A stretch of DNA of 64,000 nt from positions 186,001 to 250,000 of the forward strand of contig NZ_MRCM01000004.1 of NCBI RefSeq assembly GCF_002303885.1, in the 5' to 3' direction. Below the pieces are notes generated by a model. It ran no database searches. It saw nothing but the letters and a program-made list of their open reading frames with translations, and had not been told where the DNA came from. Below, piece by piece: positions 7,847 to 16,360 of this stretch (within the stretch, counting starts at the first letter, position 1; each line of letters begins with the position of its first letter). This stretch comes from Flavobacterium sp. ACN2 (GTDB lineage Bacteria; Bacteroidota; Bacteroidia; Flavobacteriales; Flavobacteriaceae). Both the position numbers and the translations under genes were made by a program.

Positions 7847-8173
7847 TTAGCAACATTTTGATTTTGAAATGGTTTGTGTGATGTTTAAAAAATAGGAGTT
7901 TAAAATATCAATTGTTTTTTCGTCAATACAATAGCAAATTGCATTTCCAGAAATATTTCCTTTAATGATTCCAGCATTTTTTAACTCTTTTAAATGCTGA
8001 GAAACAGTAGGCTGGGCAAGAGGCAGTTCGTTTACAATATCGCCACAAATACATTCATTCACTTGCAGTAAATATTCGATTATGGCAATTCTTGCAGGAT
8101 GTCCTAATGCTTTAGCAATTGTAGCAATTTGATTTTGTGCGTCTGTAAAATGTTCTGTTTTAGTTGCTCCCAT
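7847..8173 (-). CDS. arsR: ArsR-family repressor
   Basis: The protein has 108 residues with the winged-helix layout of ArsR/SmtB regulators: IAKALGHPARIAIIEYLL, then the metal-site region NECICGDIV with two cysteines, then the recognition helix LAQPTVSQHLKELKNAG and the wing. The C-terminus ends KSKCC, giving two more candidate thiol ligands. It should repress the operon and release on arsenite, antimonite or a similar metalloid. First gene of the minus-strand operon. A 22-bp sequence immediately upstream recurs before the next gene. Confidence 0.92.
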   Translation of the reverse strand: MGATKTEHFTDAQNQIATIAKALGHPARIAIIEYLLQVNECICGDIVNELPLAQPTVSQHLKELKNAGIIKGNISGNAICYCIDEKTIDILNSYFLNITQTISKSKCC

Positions 8174-8188
8174 AATTATTATATTAAT

Positions 8189-8210
8189 ATTGCAATATTA
8201 CGATATAGTT
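8189..8210 (-). promoter_or_regulatory. Operator-like repeat, copy 1 (upstream of arsR)
   Basis: This 22-bp sequence, 16 bp upstream of the arsR start, is identical to 7809-7830. ATAT half-elements (CAATAT and ATATAG around TACG) resemble ArsR-family operators. Both copies have the same orientation relative to transcription. Confidence 0.6.
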
Positions 8211-8246
8211 TTTAAATGATGAAACTTTTCAGAGATTAATTTAAAA

Positions 8247-8276
8247 TAAAAAGCTCCAGATTTCTCTGAAGCCTTA
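8247..8276 (-). terminator. Terminator of the DUF1254 lipoprotein gene
   Basis: On the minus strand a stem GCTTCAGA / TCTGGAGC with a GAAA loop is followed by TTTTTATTTT, 20 bp after the stop of the gene at 8296. It is a member of the GNRA-loop terminator family. Confidence 0.75.
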
Positions 8277-8295
8277 ATTTTATTGATACTAGTAT

Positions 8296-9396
8296 TTATT
8301 TAACCTCAACCGCTTCAGGAAATTTCCATGAGCCATTAAGTATTTCTTTCTGCGGACGATATAGTCTAACCCAATAATTCCAGCCTGGAGCGACAGGAAT
8401 ACAATTTGGTGTTTTTCCGTCACAGCCTCCAAACTGTATAGTGATCGATCCGTCAACATCTTTTTTCGCTGTAATATTATTTAAGGTATACATGTTAAGA
8501 TCGTTTTTCTCAAAATAGCCTTCTTTATTGTATACACTTATAGACCAAAATCCATCAACAGGAACATTTTTAACTTTAAGTTTATAGACCGTTTTTCCGT
8601 CATTTTTTTTAGGATAAACAGAAAGATAAAGTGCGTCTTTTTCTGGATTTCCGCCCCATCCTGTTGCGCTTCCTAATAAATGGCGTGTTTCATCAACTTT
8701 ACCTTTTAAGCCAAACATTCCTTTTGTATCAGATAATTTTTTAGAAACGCCAATTAAAGAATCTCTAACTTTTTTTTGACTCACTAGATCCCAATTTGGA
8801 ACCGAAAAAGTTCCTTTATCTTTTTGGCTAATTTTAATTGCATCTTGCAATGCTGTAACTTTCGGTAAATCATTAGGATCGTTAGGATCAATAAAAGTTC
8901 TTATTCCTAACATCAGATAGCGTGTTCCGATTTTTTCCTTTGTAAAAGTAAAAGTTCCGGGAGCGTAATACGTTTCAGAATATTGATCTTCATCGATAGT
9001 CTGCATCGACATAAAACGTTTCCCTGGATCTGGTAGTGTAACGGTTATTGGTCCAGCATCGAGATCATAAACTCCAGAAGAATACAATACATCTCGGTTA
9101 GCACGAATTACAGCTTGTTTGTCAATTGGCATTAAAGTTCTATAATGATGTATATTACCAATACCGCCAGCATCTTTAACCGAAGTCGTAAAGTAAAGAT
9201 CTGTTTCTGCGCGGTTAAAGTTTGATGCAGTAACCTTAACACTGTTTTTTTGTGTCAATGAATCAGCAGTTACAACAGTTGAATCTTTTACTGCTGAAGA
9301 ATCGGTTTCTGATTTGTCATTATTCTGTTTGCAGGAAGAAATCAGTAATGATATCGTAACTAGAAATATTCCTGATAATAATTTGTAATTTTTCAT
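8296..9396 (-). CDS. DUF1254/DUF1214 lipoprotein
   Basis: The protein has 366 residues. The lipobox LISSC (Cys22) follows a signal sequence, then a Ser/Thr/Asp-rich linker to about residue 60. The N-terminal half matches the DUF1254 pattern (NRDVLYSSGVYDLDAGPITV, LPDPGKRFMSMQTIDEDQYS). The C-terminal part matches DUF1214 (VPVDGFWSISVYNKEGYF and APGWNYWVRLYRP near the end). Biochemical function of the family is not established to my knowledge. It lies 58 bp after a second, longer DUF1254 gene on the same strand, so they probably form a two-gene transcript ending at the terminator at 8247. Confidence 0.85.
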   Translation of the reverse strand: MKNYKLLSGIFLVTISLLISSCKQNNDKSETDSSAVKDSTVVTADSLTQKNSVKVTASNFNRAETDLYFTTSVKDAGGIGNIHHYRTLMPIDKQAVIRANRDVLYSSGVYDLDAGPITVTLPDPGKRFMSMQTIDEDQYSETYYAPGTFTFTKEKIGTRYLMLGIRTFIDPNDPNDLPKVTALQDAIKISQKDKGTFSVPNWDLVSQKKVRDSLIGVSKKLSDTKGMFGLKGKVDETRHLLGSATGWGGNPEKDALYLSVYPKKNDGKTVYKLKVKNVPVDGFWSISVYNKEGYFEKNDLNMYTLNNITAKKDVDGSITIQFGGCDGKTPNCIPVAPGWNYWVRLYRPQKEILNGSWKFPEAVEVK

Positions 9397-9454
9397 ATTA
9401 TTTGAAATTAAAATTAGAAAAATGGTTATGATTTTATTTCTGAAATTATGATTT

Positions 9455-10855
9455 TCATTTTACAATTTCTGGAAGAGGCATTTTCCAAATATTATTAATA
9501 ACGTTGGGCTGCGGACCGTAAATTCTCATTACAAACATGAATTTTTCGTCTTTAGGAGTCGGAAGCCAATTGCTTTCTTTGTCTTTTCCAGGAGAGCTTT
9601 TTTGTAAATAAATGATCAAATCTCCGTTAGATTCATATTTTAATCCTTTTGTTTTATTGCCAATAGAATATCTGTTAATTGGGTTTGGAATCAGAAAACG
9701 TTTAGGAAGATTATACATCGTGATGCTCCAAAAGTATTTGGCTTCAGGCAGTTGATCTTTAGTAAATTTTAAAACATAATTATTATTGCCTAAAAGCGGC
9801 TGATTATTTTTATCGACACTGCTTCCGGTATAAACGGCTTCTTCTTTAGTGTTTCCGTAAATTCCGGCAGCTGCGGCAATTGCACGGTTCAGAAAATTGT
9901 TTTTAAGTTCTGCGCGTGTACCGAAAAGGCTTCCCGCATCTTTGACATTATCTATTTTAGATTCCAGTTCTTGTTTGGCTTCAGCAATTCCTTTTTCAAT
10001 TGCTTTTATCGTTTCAGGCGAGTATTTTGAACTGTCAAAAGGTTGTCCAGGCACAATTCCAATTTTAGCAAAACGTTTTCTCAGTTCTTTTTCGCTGCTG
10101 TCTTCGTTTGCGTATTGTAATAAAGCATTTAGCGCACTAATAAATTGAAGCGAGTTGTAATCGCTTTCTTTCCAGACTGGCAAAGGCAGATTGTATTTTT
10201 TTACAGGAGGAGCTGGATGTTTTGTATATTCATGCAGCGGAATTAATTTATACTGTGCCTGTATTTTTTTAAGATTTGATACATCGGCAGGATCGTGTAA
10301 CTGAGTACGGCCTACGACAAATATTAAATTGGTTTCAGAATGTAAAACCTTATCAATGCCTTTAGGAGTTTCTCCTTTCCAATCTGGTCCTGCAATGAGA
10401 TATTTACCTGCATTATTGCCAGTTGCTCGCGATCCTACATATTCAAAATTAAAAGTGTAGAGGTCTACAAACTGCATTACATAATATCGATCGTTTTCTA
10501 TTTTTGGCACTTGAAGAATAACCGGCTCGTCTGAAACATTAATCGCTGCCATTGAGTACGGAGTATCGTTATTTATGGTTACTATTAAAGTATCTGCGGG
10601 AGTTGCACTGGTAGCTACGCTTTTGAATTTGTTAAATCCTGAGTATTCTTTAGCTTCCTTGTTGATTGCACTGGAGTAAATGGTTTTGTAATTATAAAAT
10701 ATGGGATAGCCATATATCCAAGCTTCTTTTGCAATAGCAGTTATGGAGTCAGTAGACAATGCATTTGCTGTTTCTTGATTATCTTTTGATGGTTCTTTCT
10801 TGCAGGCAGTTACTGCTAAAAGAGTTACGATAAAAAAAGCGGTTAAATTTTTCAT
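9455..10855 (-). CDS. DUF1254/DUF1214 lipoprotein (longer paralogue)
   Basis: The protein has 466 residues with the lipobox AVTAC (Cys18). The DUF1254 part starts with AKEAWIYGYPIFYNYKTIY and includes INNDTPYSMAAINVSDEPVI and YYVMQFVDLYTFNFEYVGSR. The DUF1214 part near the C-terminus has FWSITMYNLPKRFLIPNPIN and ends with NVINNIWKMPLPEIVK. It is a paralogue of the following gene and probably acts with it at the cell envelope. A 10-bp-arm inverted repeat about 90 bp upstream may be its operator. No enzymatic assignment is made. Confidence 0.85.
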   Translation of the reverse strand: MKNLTAFFIVTLLAVTACKKEPSKDNQETANALSTDSITAIAKEAWIYGYPIFYNYKTIYSSAINKEAKEYSGFNKFKSVATSATPADTLIVTINNDTPYSMAAINVSDEPVILQVPKIENDRYYVMQFVDLYTFNFEYVGSRATGNNAGKYLIAGPDWKGETPKGIDKVLHSETNLIFVVGRTQLHDPADVSNLKKIQAQYKLIPLHEYTKHPAPPVKKYNLPLPVWKESDYNSLQFISALNALLQYANEDSSEKELRKRFAKIGIVPGQPFDSSKYSPETIKAIEKGIAEAKQELESKIDNVKDAGSLFGTRAELKNNFLNRAIAAAAGIYGNTKEEAVYTGSSVDKNNQPLLGNNNYVLKFTKDQLPEAKYFWSITMYNLPKRFLIPNPINRYSIGNKTKGLKYESNGDLIIYLQKSSPGKDKESNWLPTPKDEKFMFVMRIYGPQPNVINNIWKMPLPEIVK

Positions 10856-10945
10856 AATCGGGAGATTTTTATGTTGTATAAGATTTTTTCCTGATTTTTA
10901 AAATTAGAGTTTAAAAGAAAAACTATGCTTTTTTGAATGGTAAAT

Positions 10946-10973
10946 ATGGTTGCAAATTATAAGTTGCAACCAT
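10946..10973. promoter_or_regulatory. Inverted repeat upstream of the DUF1254 genes
   Basis: Arms ATGGTTGCAA and TTGCAACCAT are separated by 8 bp, 91 bp upstream of the start at 10855. It is not followed by a T run on the minus strand, so an operator or a leader hairpin is more likely than a terminator. Confidence 0.4.
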
Positions 10974-11030
10974 TTTGAAATAGTAGAAGTTAGAAATATC
11001 AGTATGTTTTAAATTGAAATGAGAAGCAAT

Positions 11031-11062
11031 AAAAAAAGCCCCAGATTTCTCTGAGGCTTTAA
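11031..11062 (-). terminator. Terminator of the exported Ppx/GppA-like gene
   Basis: On the minus strand AGCCTCAGA, a GAAA loop and TCTGGGGCT are followed by a run of T, 19 bp after the stop codon at 11081. Member of the recurrent GNRA-loop family. Confidence 0.8.
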
Positions 11063-11080
11063 ATATTCAAAAAAAACTTT

Positions 11081-12178
11081 TTAGAAATTAGTATTTATTT
11101 TTTTAGAACGATCTGCAATATAAGAGATTAGCCAGATTACTTGTCCTTCTTTTACAAACAGAATTTTCTTTGTTGCGTAGTCTGGAATACTTTCAAGACA
11201 AGTTACAAGGATGTTGTTTGCCGAAATCAAGTATTTTTGGTCGTAAGTGCTTAAAACTCTCGCAGCTTCTTTATTTGTTTTGGCAAGATTAGTAAACTTG
11301 TTAAAGTTGTTTTTAAGAATAGCATCATAATCGATAACATCTTGAAGAGTTAGAGCAACATAATGTTCTTTATTCACATTTTCGTCATAGAAAAGAGTTG
11401 AAAATGCCCAAACAGCTCCACCAGATAAGTATAATTTATCCTTTTTTGCTAAAGGAGGATTCGCATCAAATAATTCTTTTGTCTTTTTACGTAGAATTAC
11501 ATTATAGTCAAAAGATTTTTCCTGATAAGTCGACATATCGTTTACCTGACTTTTGTTTACCACTGTTTTTTCTACAGCATCAGTAAGTGTCATTGTACCA
11601 AAACTAAGCTCTAAAGGAATAAACTCTAATTTACCGTCTTTAAGTTCGTCGATATAACCTCCTTTTGTAGTTTGAGCACCAATATCAAGAAGGAAAGCAT
11701 TAGCAAAATCAACAGGTGGTATAGCACCTTTTACAAGTGTTTTTGCTTCTTCATTAACATCTAATACTTCTAATTGCTTTCCAGTTAAAATCGCAATTTT
11801 ATTTTTTAAAACATCTAAGTTACGTGCAGAAGCAAAAACAGGAGCCGCTACAACAAAAATGTTTTCTTCAAGAATTTTGTTTTCAGCTTTAATTTTTTGC
11901 AATTGGTTAGTAACTATAACACTAGTTCTAGTGATATCTTCTTGTGTAAGTTCACCGTTAGCAGTAATATGGTCAGCAAACGGAATTCTTTCAGTCCAGA
12001 AAGAAAGAATTTTGTAATCAGCTTTTCTGATGTTATTTACATCAATTACAGAAACTTTAATAGCTCTACGTCCAATTTCGATTCCGGCGTAAACACTTTT
12101 TTGAGAAAATAAATTGACAGAAAAAAATAAGGCTAAAAGGGCAAAAAATAAGAATTTGGGGTTGTGTTTGTTTTGCAT
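11081..12178 (-). CDS. Exported ASKHA-fold protein, Ppx/GppA-like
   Basis: The protein has 365 residues. A hydrophobic N-terminus (about residues 9-25, FLFFALLALFFSVNLFSQ) reads as a signal peptide. The mature part shows the actin-fold nucleotide-binding pattern of exopolyphosphatase/GppA proteins: phosphate-1 region AGIEIGRRAIKVSVIDV, phosphate-2 region ANAFLLDIGAQTTKGGYI, and adenosine-like motif KLYLSGGAVWAF. Usual Ppx/GppA proteins are cytoplasmic. In phosphate-2 the typical DIGGGS reads DIGAQT, so catalysis may be altered. Possible roles are periplasmic polyphosphate or nucleotide hydrolysis, or binding only. It has its own terminator. Confidence 0.7.
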   Translation of the reverse strand: MQNKHNPKFLFFALLALFFSVNLFSQKSVYAGIEIGRRAIKVSVIDVNNIRKADYKILSFWTERIPFADHITANGELTQEDITRTSVIVTNQLQKIKAENKILEENIFVVAAPVFASARNLDVLKNKIAILTGKQLEVLDVNEEAKTLVKGAIPPVDFANAFLLDIGAQTTKGGYIDELKDGKLEFIPLELSFGTMTLTDAVEKTVVNKSQVNDMSTYQEKSFDYNVILRKKTKELFDANPPLAKKDKLYLSGGAVWAFSTLFYDENVNKEHYVALTLQDVIDYDAILKNNFNKFTNLAKTNKEAARVLSTYDQKYLISANNILVTCLESIPDYATKKILFVKEGQVIWLISYIADRSKKINTNF

Positions 12179-12514
12179 TGTGTTGAATTGTAATTATAAT
12201 ATAATTTGTTTTTAAAAGATTATAAAGTTACTTTTTGTGGTATTGATATGAAAATCATAATTTTAGAATGAAAACAAATGGTTTCATTACGGAATTGCGA
12301 ATTTAAGAAAACATTTAATAATATAAAATCAGTTACTAAGAAAACATGATATTAAATTATTGTAAAGAAATAACGGGTTTTATATAAATAAAGTATATTT
12401 ATAAAAAAAGCTCCAGATTTCTCTGAAGCTTTAATTAAAATCTATACTCATCGGTTATTATGATCTTCTTTTTCTAAGGAGTTCCAAGTGTAAAAGCGAT
12501 GAGAGTATTAAACT
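12179..12514. other. 336-bp intergenic gap: promoter side of 12178 gene plus a terminator
   Basis: AT-rich, no credible ORF. It should hold the promoter of the minus-strand gene starting at 12178 and it contains the terminator at 12403-12433 for the gene ending at 12515. No other structure was recognised. Confidence 0.5.
12403..12433 (-). terminator. Terminator downstream of the outer-membrane barrel gene
   Basis: On the minus strand AAGCTTCAGA, a GAAA loop and TCTGGAGCTT are followed by a T run, about 80 bp after the stop codon at 12515. Member of the GNRA-loop family. Confidence 0.78.
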
Positions 12515-13051
12515 TTAGAAAAAGAAGTAACCAACAGATACTTGAAATACTCCATTTCTATTGTCAGTATCAACTTTAGTTATTCCCAAGTTATATCTAG
12601 CACCAAAATTAAGTCCGTTTTCTAATTTATAGCCTACGCCAAAATTAGCGCCAAAATCAAAAGTAGTAAATGAGTTTGTTACTTTCACGCCTTCATTTTT
12701 CGCAGAAAGTAAAAAACCTATTTGCGGTCCGGCTTCAAGACTTAATCCTTTTGTTACGTAATATTTTCCCATTAAAGGAATGTTCAAATAATTCATAGCA
12801 ACAACATCATTATTGAAGCTATATCCTTGACGCGAATACATTATTTCAGGCTGGAAGGAAAATTTATCAGAAATTGGAATTTCCGATACAACACCAAAAT
12901 GATATGATGTTACATAATCAATGTTGTTGGTGTTACTTCCATTAACAGTTGAAAAGTTTAAACCTGCTTTAGCTCCAAATTTAATTTCTTGGGCATTAAC
13001 ATTTGCAAATCCTAAAACTGTAAAAACAGCTAGCAATAAAATTTTTTTCAT
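12515..13051 (-). CDS. PorT-family outer-membrane beta-barrel protein
   Basis: The protein has 178 residues with signal peptide MKKILLLAVFTVLGFANVNAQ (cleavage after Ala20). The mature part is a small eight-strand-type barrel: FGAKAGLNFSTVNG, PISDKFSFQPEIMYSRQGYS, YLNIPLMGKYYVTKGLSLEA, DFGANFGVGYKLENGLNFGA, ending in FQVSVGYFFF with a C-terminal aromatic. This is the usual form of the porT/outer-membrane beta-barrel family of Bacteroidetes. No transport role can be read. It lies 88 bp downstream of an AraC-type regulator on the same strand. Confidence 0.85.
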   Translation of the reverse strand: MKKILLLAVFTVLGFANVNAQEIKFGAKAGLNFSTVNGSNTNNIDYVTSYHFGVVSEIPISDKFSFQPEIMYSRQGYSFNNDVVAMNYLNIPLMGKYYVTKGLSLEAGPQIGFLLSAKNEGVKVTNSFTTFDFGANFGVGYKLENGLNFGARYNLGITKVDTDNRNGVFQVSVGYFFF

Positions 13052-13139
13052 AAAAATTGATTTGAATTATTTGAAGCCAAAATTGGCATAAGAAAAATTA
13101 GAAAAGGTTTCAAAAACTCAAAAATGTATAAAATGGTAC

Positions 13140-14276
13140 TTATTTGAGGTTATTTTTATACTCATTTGGTGTTTGGCCAGTAAGTTTTTTAAAAGCTTTA
13201 TAAAAAGTTGTTTTGGAAGTAAAGCCAGATTCTAGACCCATTGCAAGCAAATTATAGTTTTCATATTCAGAATTTGAAATCATTTCCTTAACCGCTTCAA
13301 CCCGATATTTGTTGATGTAGTTGGCAAAGTTATCTTCTGTTATTGTGTTTACAATTAGAGAAACATATCCTGGGCTTATACCTAATTTTTCGGCAACTTT
13401 TTCTCTGTTTAATGTACTGTCAGTATAAATGTGCTGCTCTTTGCAAAGAAGTTCTAGTTCTTGAAAGTAAAGATTATCTGCCGTGATAGATTCACTGTAT
13501 TCTTCGCGAGTGTCATTTTCAATAATTTGAAGATTGGCGGGCGAAATGGCTAAATCTCTGTTTAAAAAATTGTAAACCGCTTCGTGGTCTTTGGCCAGCT
13601 TGTATTTATAAATGCCAATATAAGCAGTCCAATGAATTATGAATGTGGCAAAAAAAGCCAAGATGCTCATCGTTGCAGAAAGGTCAAATGGAAAAATCTT
13701 GTTGGCTAGGGCAATAATAAGAAAAGCGAATAATGATGAAGAAACAATTGTTAATAGGATAAAGATCCAATTTTTTTCTTGTGGATCTTTTAAATGTCTT
13801 AGCATAAAATAAGAGTAACACAGCAAAAAAGGCATGAATGTAATGGCTAACACAAGATGAATCAGACCCAGTATTTTGAGTAAACCAGAACCCGATTCAG
13901 GAATAGTATAAAGTCCAGCAACACGATCCAGATCGCACGCAATATTAAGGATAGCGGTATAGGCAAAGGGAATAAAACACAAATACGATTTTTGCTTGCT
14001 TTTTATACTATCGTCAATTCTATTTATAATAAAAAGGAATATAAAAGCAGCTATTAGAAATGTCCATTCGATATGATCAATAAAGCGAAGGAAAGGGTAA
14101 GGAGTAAACGCATCTTCAACCTCAAAAACATGATTCAGTAAAATAATGGAAAGTGTAAAAAGTAAACCTGCTAGATATTTATTTGAATTACTATTGAAAA
14201 TGGAAGACTTTAAAATAATAAAGCCTAAAACTATTCCCTGAAAAACCGCAATATTTAAAAGTGTGGTATAAATCAC
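13140..14276 (-). CDS. Membrane-anchored AraC-family transcriptional regulator
   Basis: The protein has 378 residues. The N-terminal two thirds has about seven hydrophobic segments (e.g. IAVFQGIVLGFIIL, FLIAAFIFLFIIN, FMPFLLCYSYFML, FAFLIIALANKIF). The C-terminal about 100 residues are an AraC/XylS double helix-turn-helix (LNREKVAEKLGISPGYVSLI; YNLLAMGLESGFTSKTTFYK, AFKKLTGQTPNEYK). This architecture, a 7TM sensor fused to an AraC DNA-binding domain, is common in Flavobacteria. The signal is unknown. The small barrel protein immediately downstream is a plausible target. Confidence 0.88.
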   Translation of the reverse strand: MIYTTLLNIAVFQGIVLGFIILKSSIFNSNSNKYLAGLLFTLSIILLNHVFEVEDAFTPYPFLRFIDHIEWTFLIAAFIFLFIINRIDDSIKSKQKSYLCFIPFAYTAILNIACDLDRVAGLYTIPESGSGLLKILGLIHLVLAITFMPFLLCYSYFMLRHLKDPQEKNWIFILLTIVSSSLFAFLIIALANKIFPFDLSATMSILAFFATFIIHWTAYIGIYKYKLAKDHEAVYNFLNRDLAISPANLQIIENDTREEYSESITADNLYFQELELLCKEQHIYTDSTLNREKVAEKLGISPGYVSLIVNTITEDNFANYINKYRVEAVKEMISNSEYENYNLLAMGLESGFTSKTTFYKAFKKLTGQTPNEYKNNLK

Positions 14277-14643
14277 GTTTTGGTATTTAGTTGTTTTTAA
14301 GTTTTGTTTTTGGAATGTAATTTTAATGATGCTATTTTTTAAAATATAGCTAATTTCATATTAAATGACAGAACGAATTTATAGTAATGCAAATTGTTTT
14401 CTTAGCAGATTAAGAAATGATTAACTAAAATTAAGAAAGAATTATAAGATACTTTTGTCTAGGGCGACATGGAGGTTTATTGGAAAAGTTTTATTTGGAA
14501 AAGGCAAAAAAGTTTAGGATTTTTTTAAGAGATTTTGTCTTTGTCACAAGGAATTTTGTTTCTTAAACTATCGTAGTATTATACAAATTTGGATAGATTT
14601 GTGTAGTTGTCAGATATAGTGACAGTACTTTTAAGCAAACCAT
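14277..14643. promoter_or_regulatory. 367-bp divergent intergenic region
   Basis: It separates the minus-strand AraC gene from the plus-strand lipoprotein gene and should carry both promoters. TACTTTTG at 14450-14457 fits the Bacteroidetes -7 box. A CAAATTTGGATAG element at 14584 is shared, with related flanks, with the region upstream of the serine hydrolase at 17776. No ORF was seen. Confidence 0.4.
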
Positions 14644-15456
14644 ATGAAAACACAATTACTTATAATCTTTCTTGGACTTTTGGTATTTACTTCCTGTAAA
14701 GACGACAATCTTGACTGGATTTTCGTAGAGGGTGGCACTTTTGAACAAGGCAAAAACCAAATCGTCATTAGCCCTAAAGGAGACACCATAAATGGTTTTA
14801 CGAGTCCGCACCGAATGGTTGAACTCGATGATTTTTATATAAGTACATATGAAATAACGGTTAAACAGTTTAGGGAGTTTTGTGAAAAAACGGGAAGAAA
14901 AATGCCAGACGCACCTACAGAAAATGCACATGGAGTAAAAGTATATTATAAATGGATAGACGAAAATCCGATGCTTGCCACATGGGATGAAGCAAATGAT
15001 TATGCAAAATGGGCAGGAGGAAGATTACCAACAGAAGCAGAGTGGGAGTATGCTGCTAAAGGTGGAAAGAAAACTAAAAACTACAAATATAGCGGCAGTA
15101 ATAATCCAATTGAGATTGGTTGGGTAAAAGAAAACTCAGATAGTATTTTTCATAAAGTGGGACTTCTTAAACCGAATGAACTAGTAATTTATGATATGAC
15201 TGGTAATGTCGGGGAATGGGTTTCTGATTGGTATAACCCCGAGAAGGATAGTTTAGTAAGCAAACACAATCCTCAAGGACCACCGGAAGGAGAAGGATCA
15301 TATAAAATCTCGAAAGGTGTAAGTTGGTTTTACGAAACCCAAAGTGCAGATGGAAAACCATTAGAATACGGAATTCATATGCCGGAAGTGAGATACCAAT
15401 CTCCAAAAGATACACGAAACGATGGATTTGGATTTAGAATCGCAAAAGACAAATAA
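14644..15456 (+). CDS. Formylglycine-generating-enzyme-fold lipoprotein, catalytic Cys absent
   Basis: The protein has 270 residues with lipobox VFTSC (Cys18). The rest is the FGE-sulfatase (SUMF1-like) fold: WIFVEGGTFEQG, DDFYISTYEITVKQFREFC, WAGGRLPTEAEWEYAAKGG, MTGNVGEWVSDWY, and ending DGFGFRIAKDK. In true formylglycine-generating enzymes the segment after GGSW carries the paired active-site cysteines. Here it reads ISKGVSWFYETQSADG with no cysteine, so sulfatase activation is unlikely. Bacteroidetes relatives with this fold include gliding/secretion lipoproteins such as GldJ and GldK, but this protein is shorter and no such role is claimed. Confidence 0.85.
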   Translation: MKTQLLIIFLGLLVFTSCKDDNLDWIFVEGGTFEQGKNQIVISPKGDTINGFTSPHRMVELDDFYISTYEITVKQFREFCEKTGRKMPDAPTENAHGVKVYYKWIDENPMLATWDEANDYAKWAGGRLPTEAEWEYAAKGGKKTKNYKYSGSNNPIEIGWVKENSDSIFHKVGLLKPNELVIYDMTGNVGEWVSDWYNPEKDSLVSKHNPQGPPEGEGSYKISKGVSWFYETQSADGKPLEYGIHMPEVRYQSPKDTRNDGFGFRIAKDK

Positions 15457-15637
15457 AAACTGCTAAACCGAGGTATTTTTTTGCCTAATAATCCTCATAA
15501 AATAGTTAAGTAGGCAAATGGAAATATTAGTTTATAAATACAGACAGAATGTTGTAGGATTTGAAGATGTGATACTTGTAATTATTCCTTTAATTTGAGA
15601 ACATTCTGTAGAGCAGATCATATAAATGTTAAGTCAT

Positions 15638-16279
15638 ATGAGAAAAATCATTACAAGATTGATATTATTGATCTCTATTCTATCTTTTGCACAAAAGAAA
15701 GGCAATTGGAATGAAGTTACAATTAAAACTTTAGACTCAATACAAAACGAATTAGAGCCAGAACAAATCGAGTGTTTTAAATTATTAATTTCAAAAAGAG
15801 AAGATTACCAAACTCAAAAACGAATTGATACAACAAGTTCAACAATTTTAATAGTTGAGGGATATAATTTTTTGGAAAGCAAATATGGAATTTATGAAGA
15901 TTTTCTTTTCGATAATAATCATATATACTCTTACGGAAATGATGCTAAAGAAATTGGAGTAAGTTTCAACGATTATGAAGATTTTATAAAACCTGTTCTC
16001 AATAAAAAAGCTTTGGACTCTATTGGACCAAGAAAGTACAAAGTAGTTTTTGGTTGTTCGCCTACTAAAAGGACAATGAGGAAATCAAGGAAAATAATTA
16101 AAATGGCTCAAAAAGAAGGAATTATACTCGAAAATTATGTAAAAATATTAACCTTGATTGAAAATAGAACTGGAAAAATAAAAATCTCATTTTTGATTCC
16201 AAAAGCAGGAAAAAGAGAAGTTCAAATTTCTTACGGACCTTATTACTCAGAAAAGAAATTGGAATATTGGCTGAATTAA
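15638..16279 (+). CDS. Exported protein of unknown function
   Basis: The protein has 213 residues from the ATG at 15638, which gives a normal signal peptide (MRKIITRLILLISILSFAQ). An in-frame ATG at 15626 adds four residues before it. The mature protein is mixed alpha/beta and basic (PTKRTMRKSRKIIKMAQKEG), with a YKVVFGCSP strand carrying one of its two cysteines. No domain is recognised. It is flanked by the FGE-fold lipoprotein and a convergent serine hydrolase. Confidence 0.65.
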   Translation: MRKIITRLILLISILSFAQKKGNWNEVTIKTLDSIQNELEPEQIECFKLLISKREDYQTQKRIDTTSSTILIVEGYNFLESKYGIYEDFLFDNNHIYSYGNDAKEIGVSFNDYEDFIKPVLNKKALDSIGPRKYKVVFGCSPTKRTMRKSRKIIKMAQKEGIILENYVKILTLIENRTGKIKISFLIPKAGKREVQISYGPYYSEKKLEYWLN

Positions 16280-16360
16280 ATGGCTATAAGTTATTATTAA
16301 AGCTTAAAAGCATTTAAAATAACATTGGTAATTATAAAGTAAGTTGTCCCGTTTTTTGGT

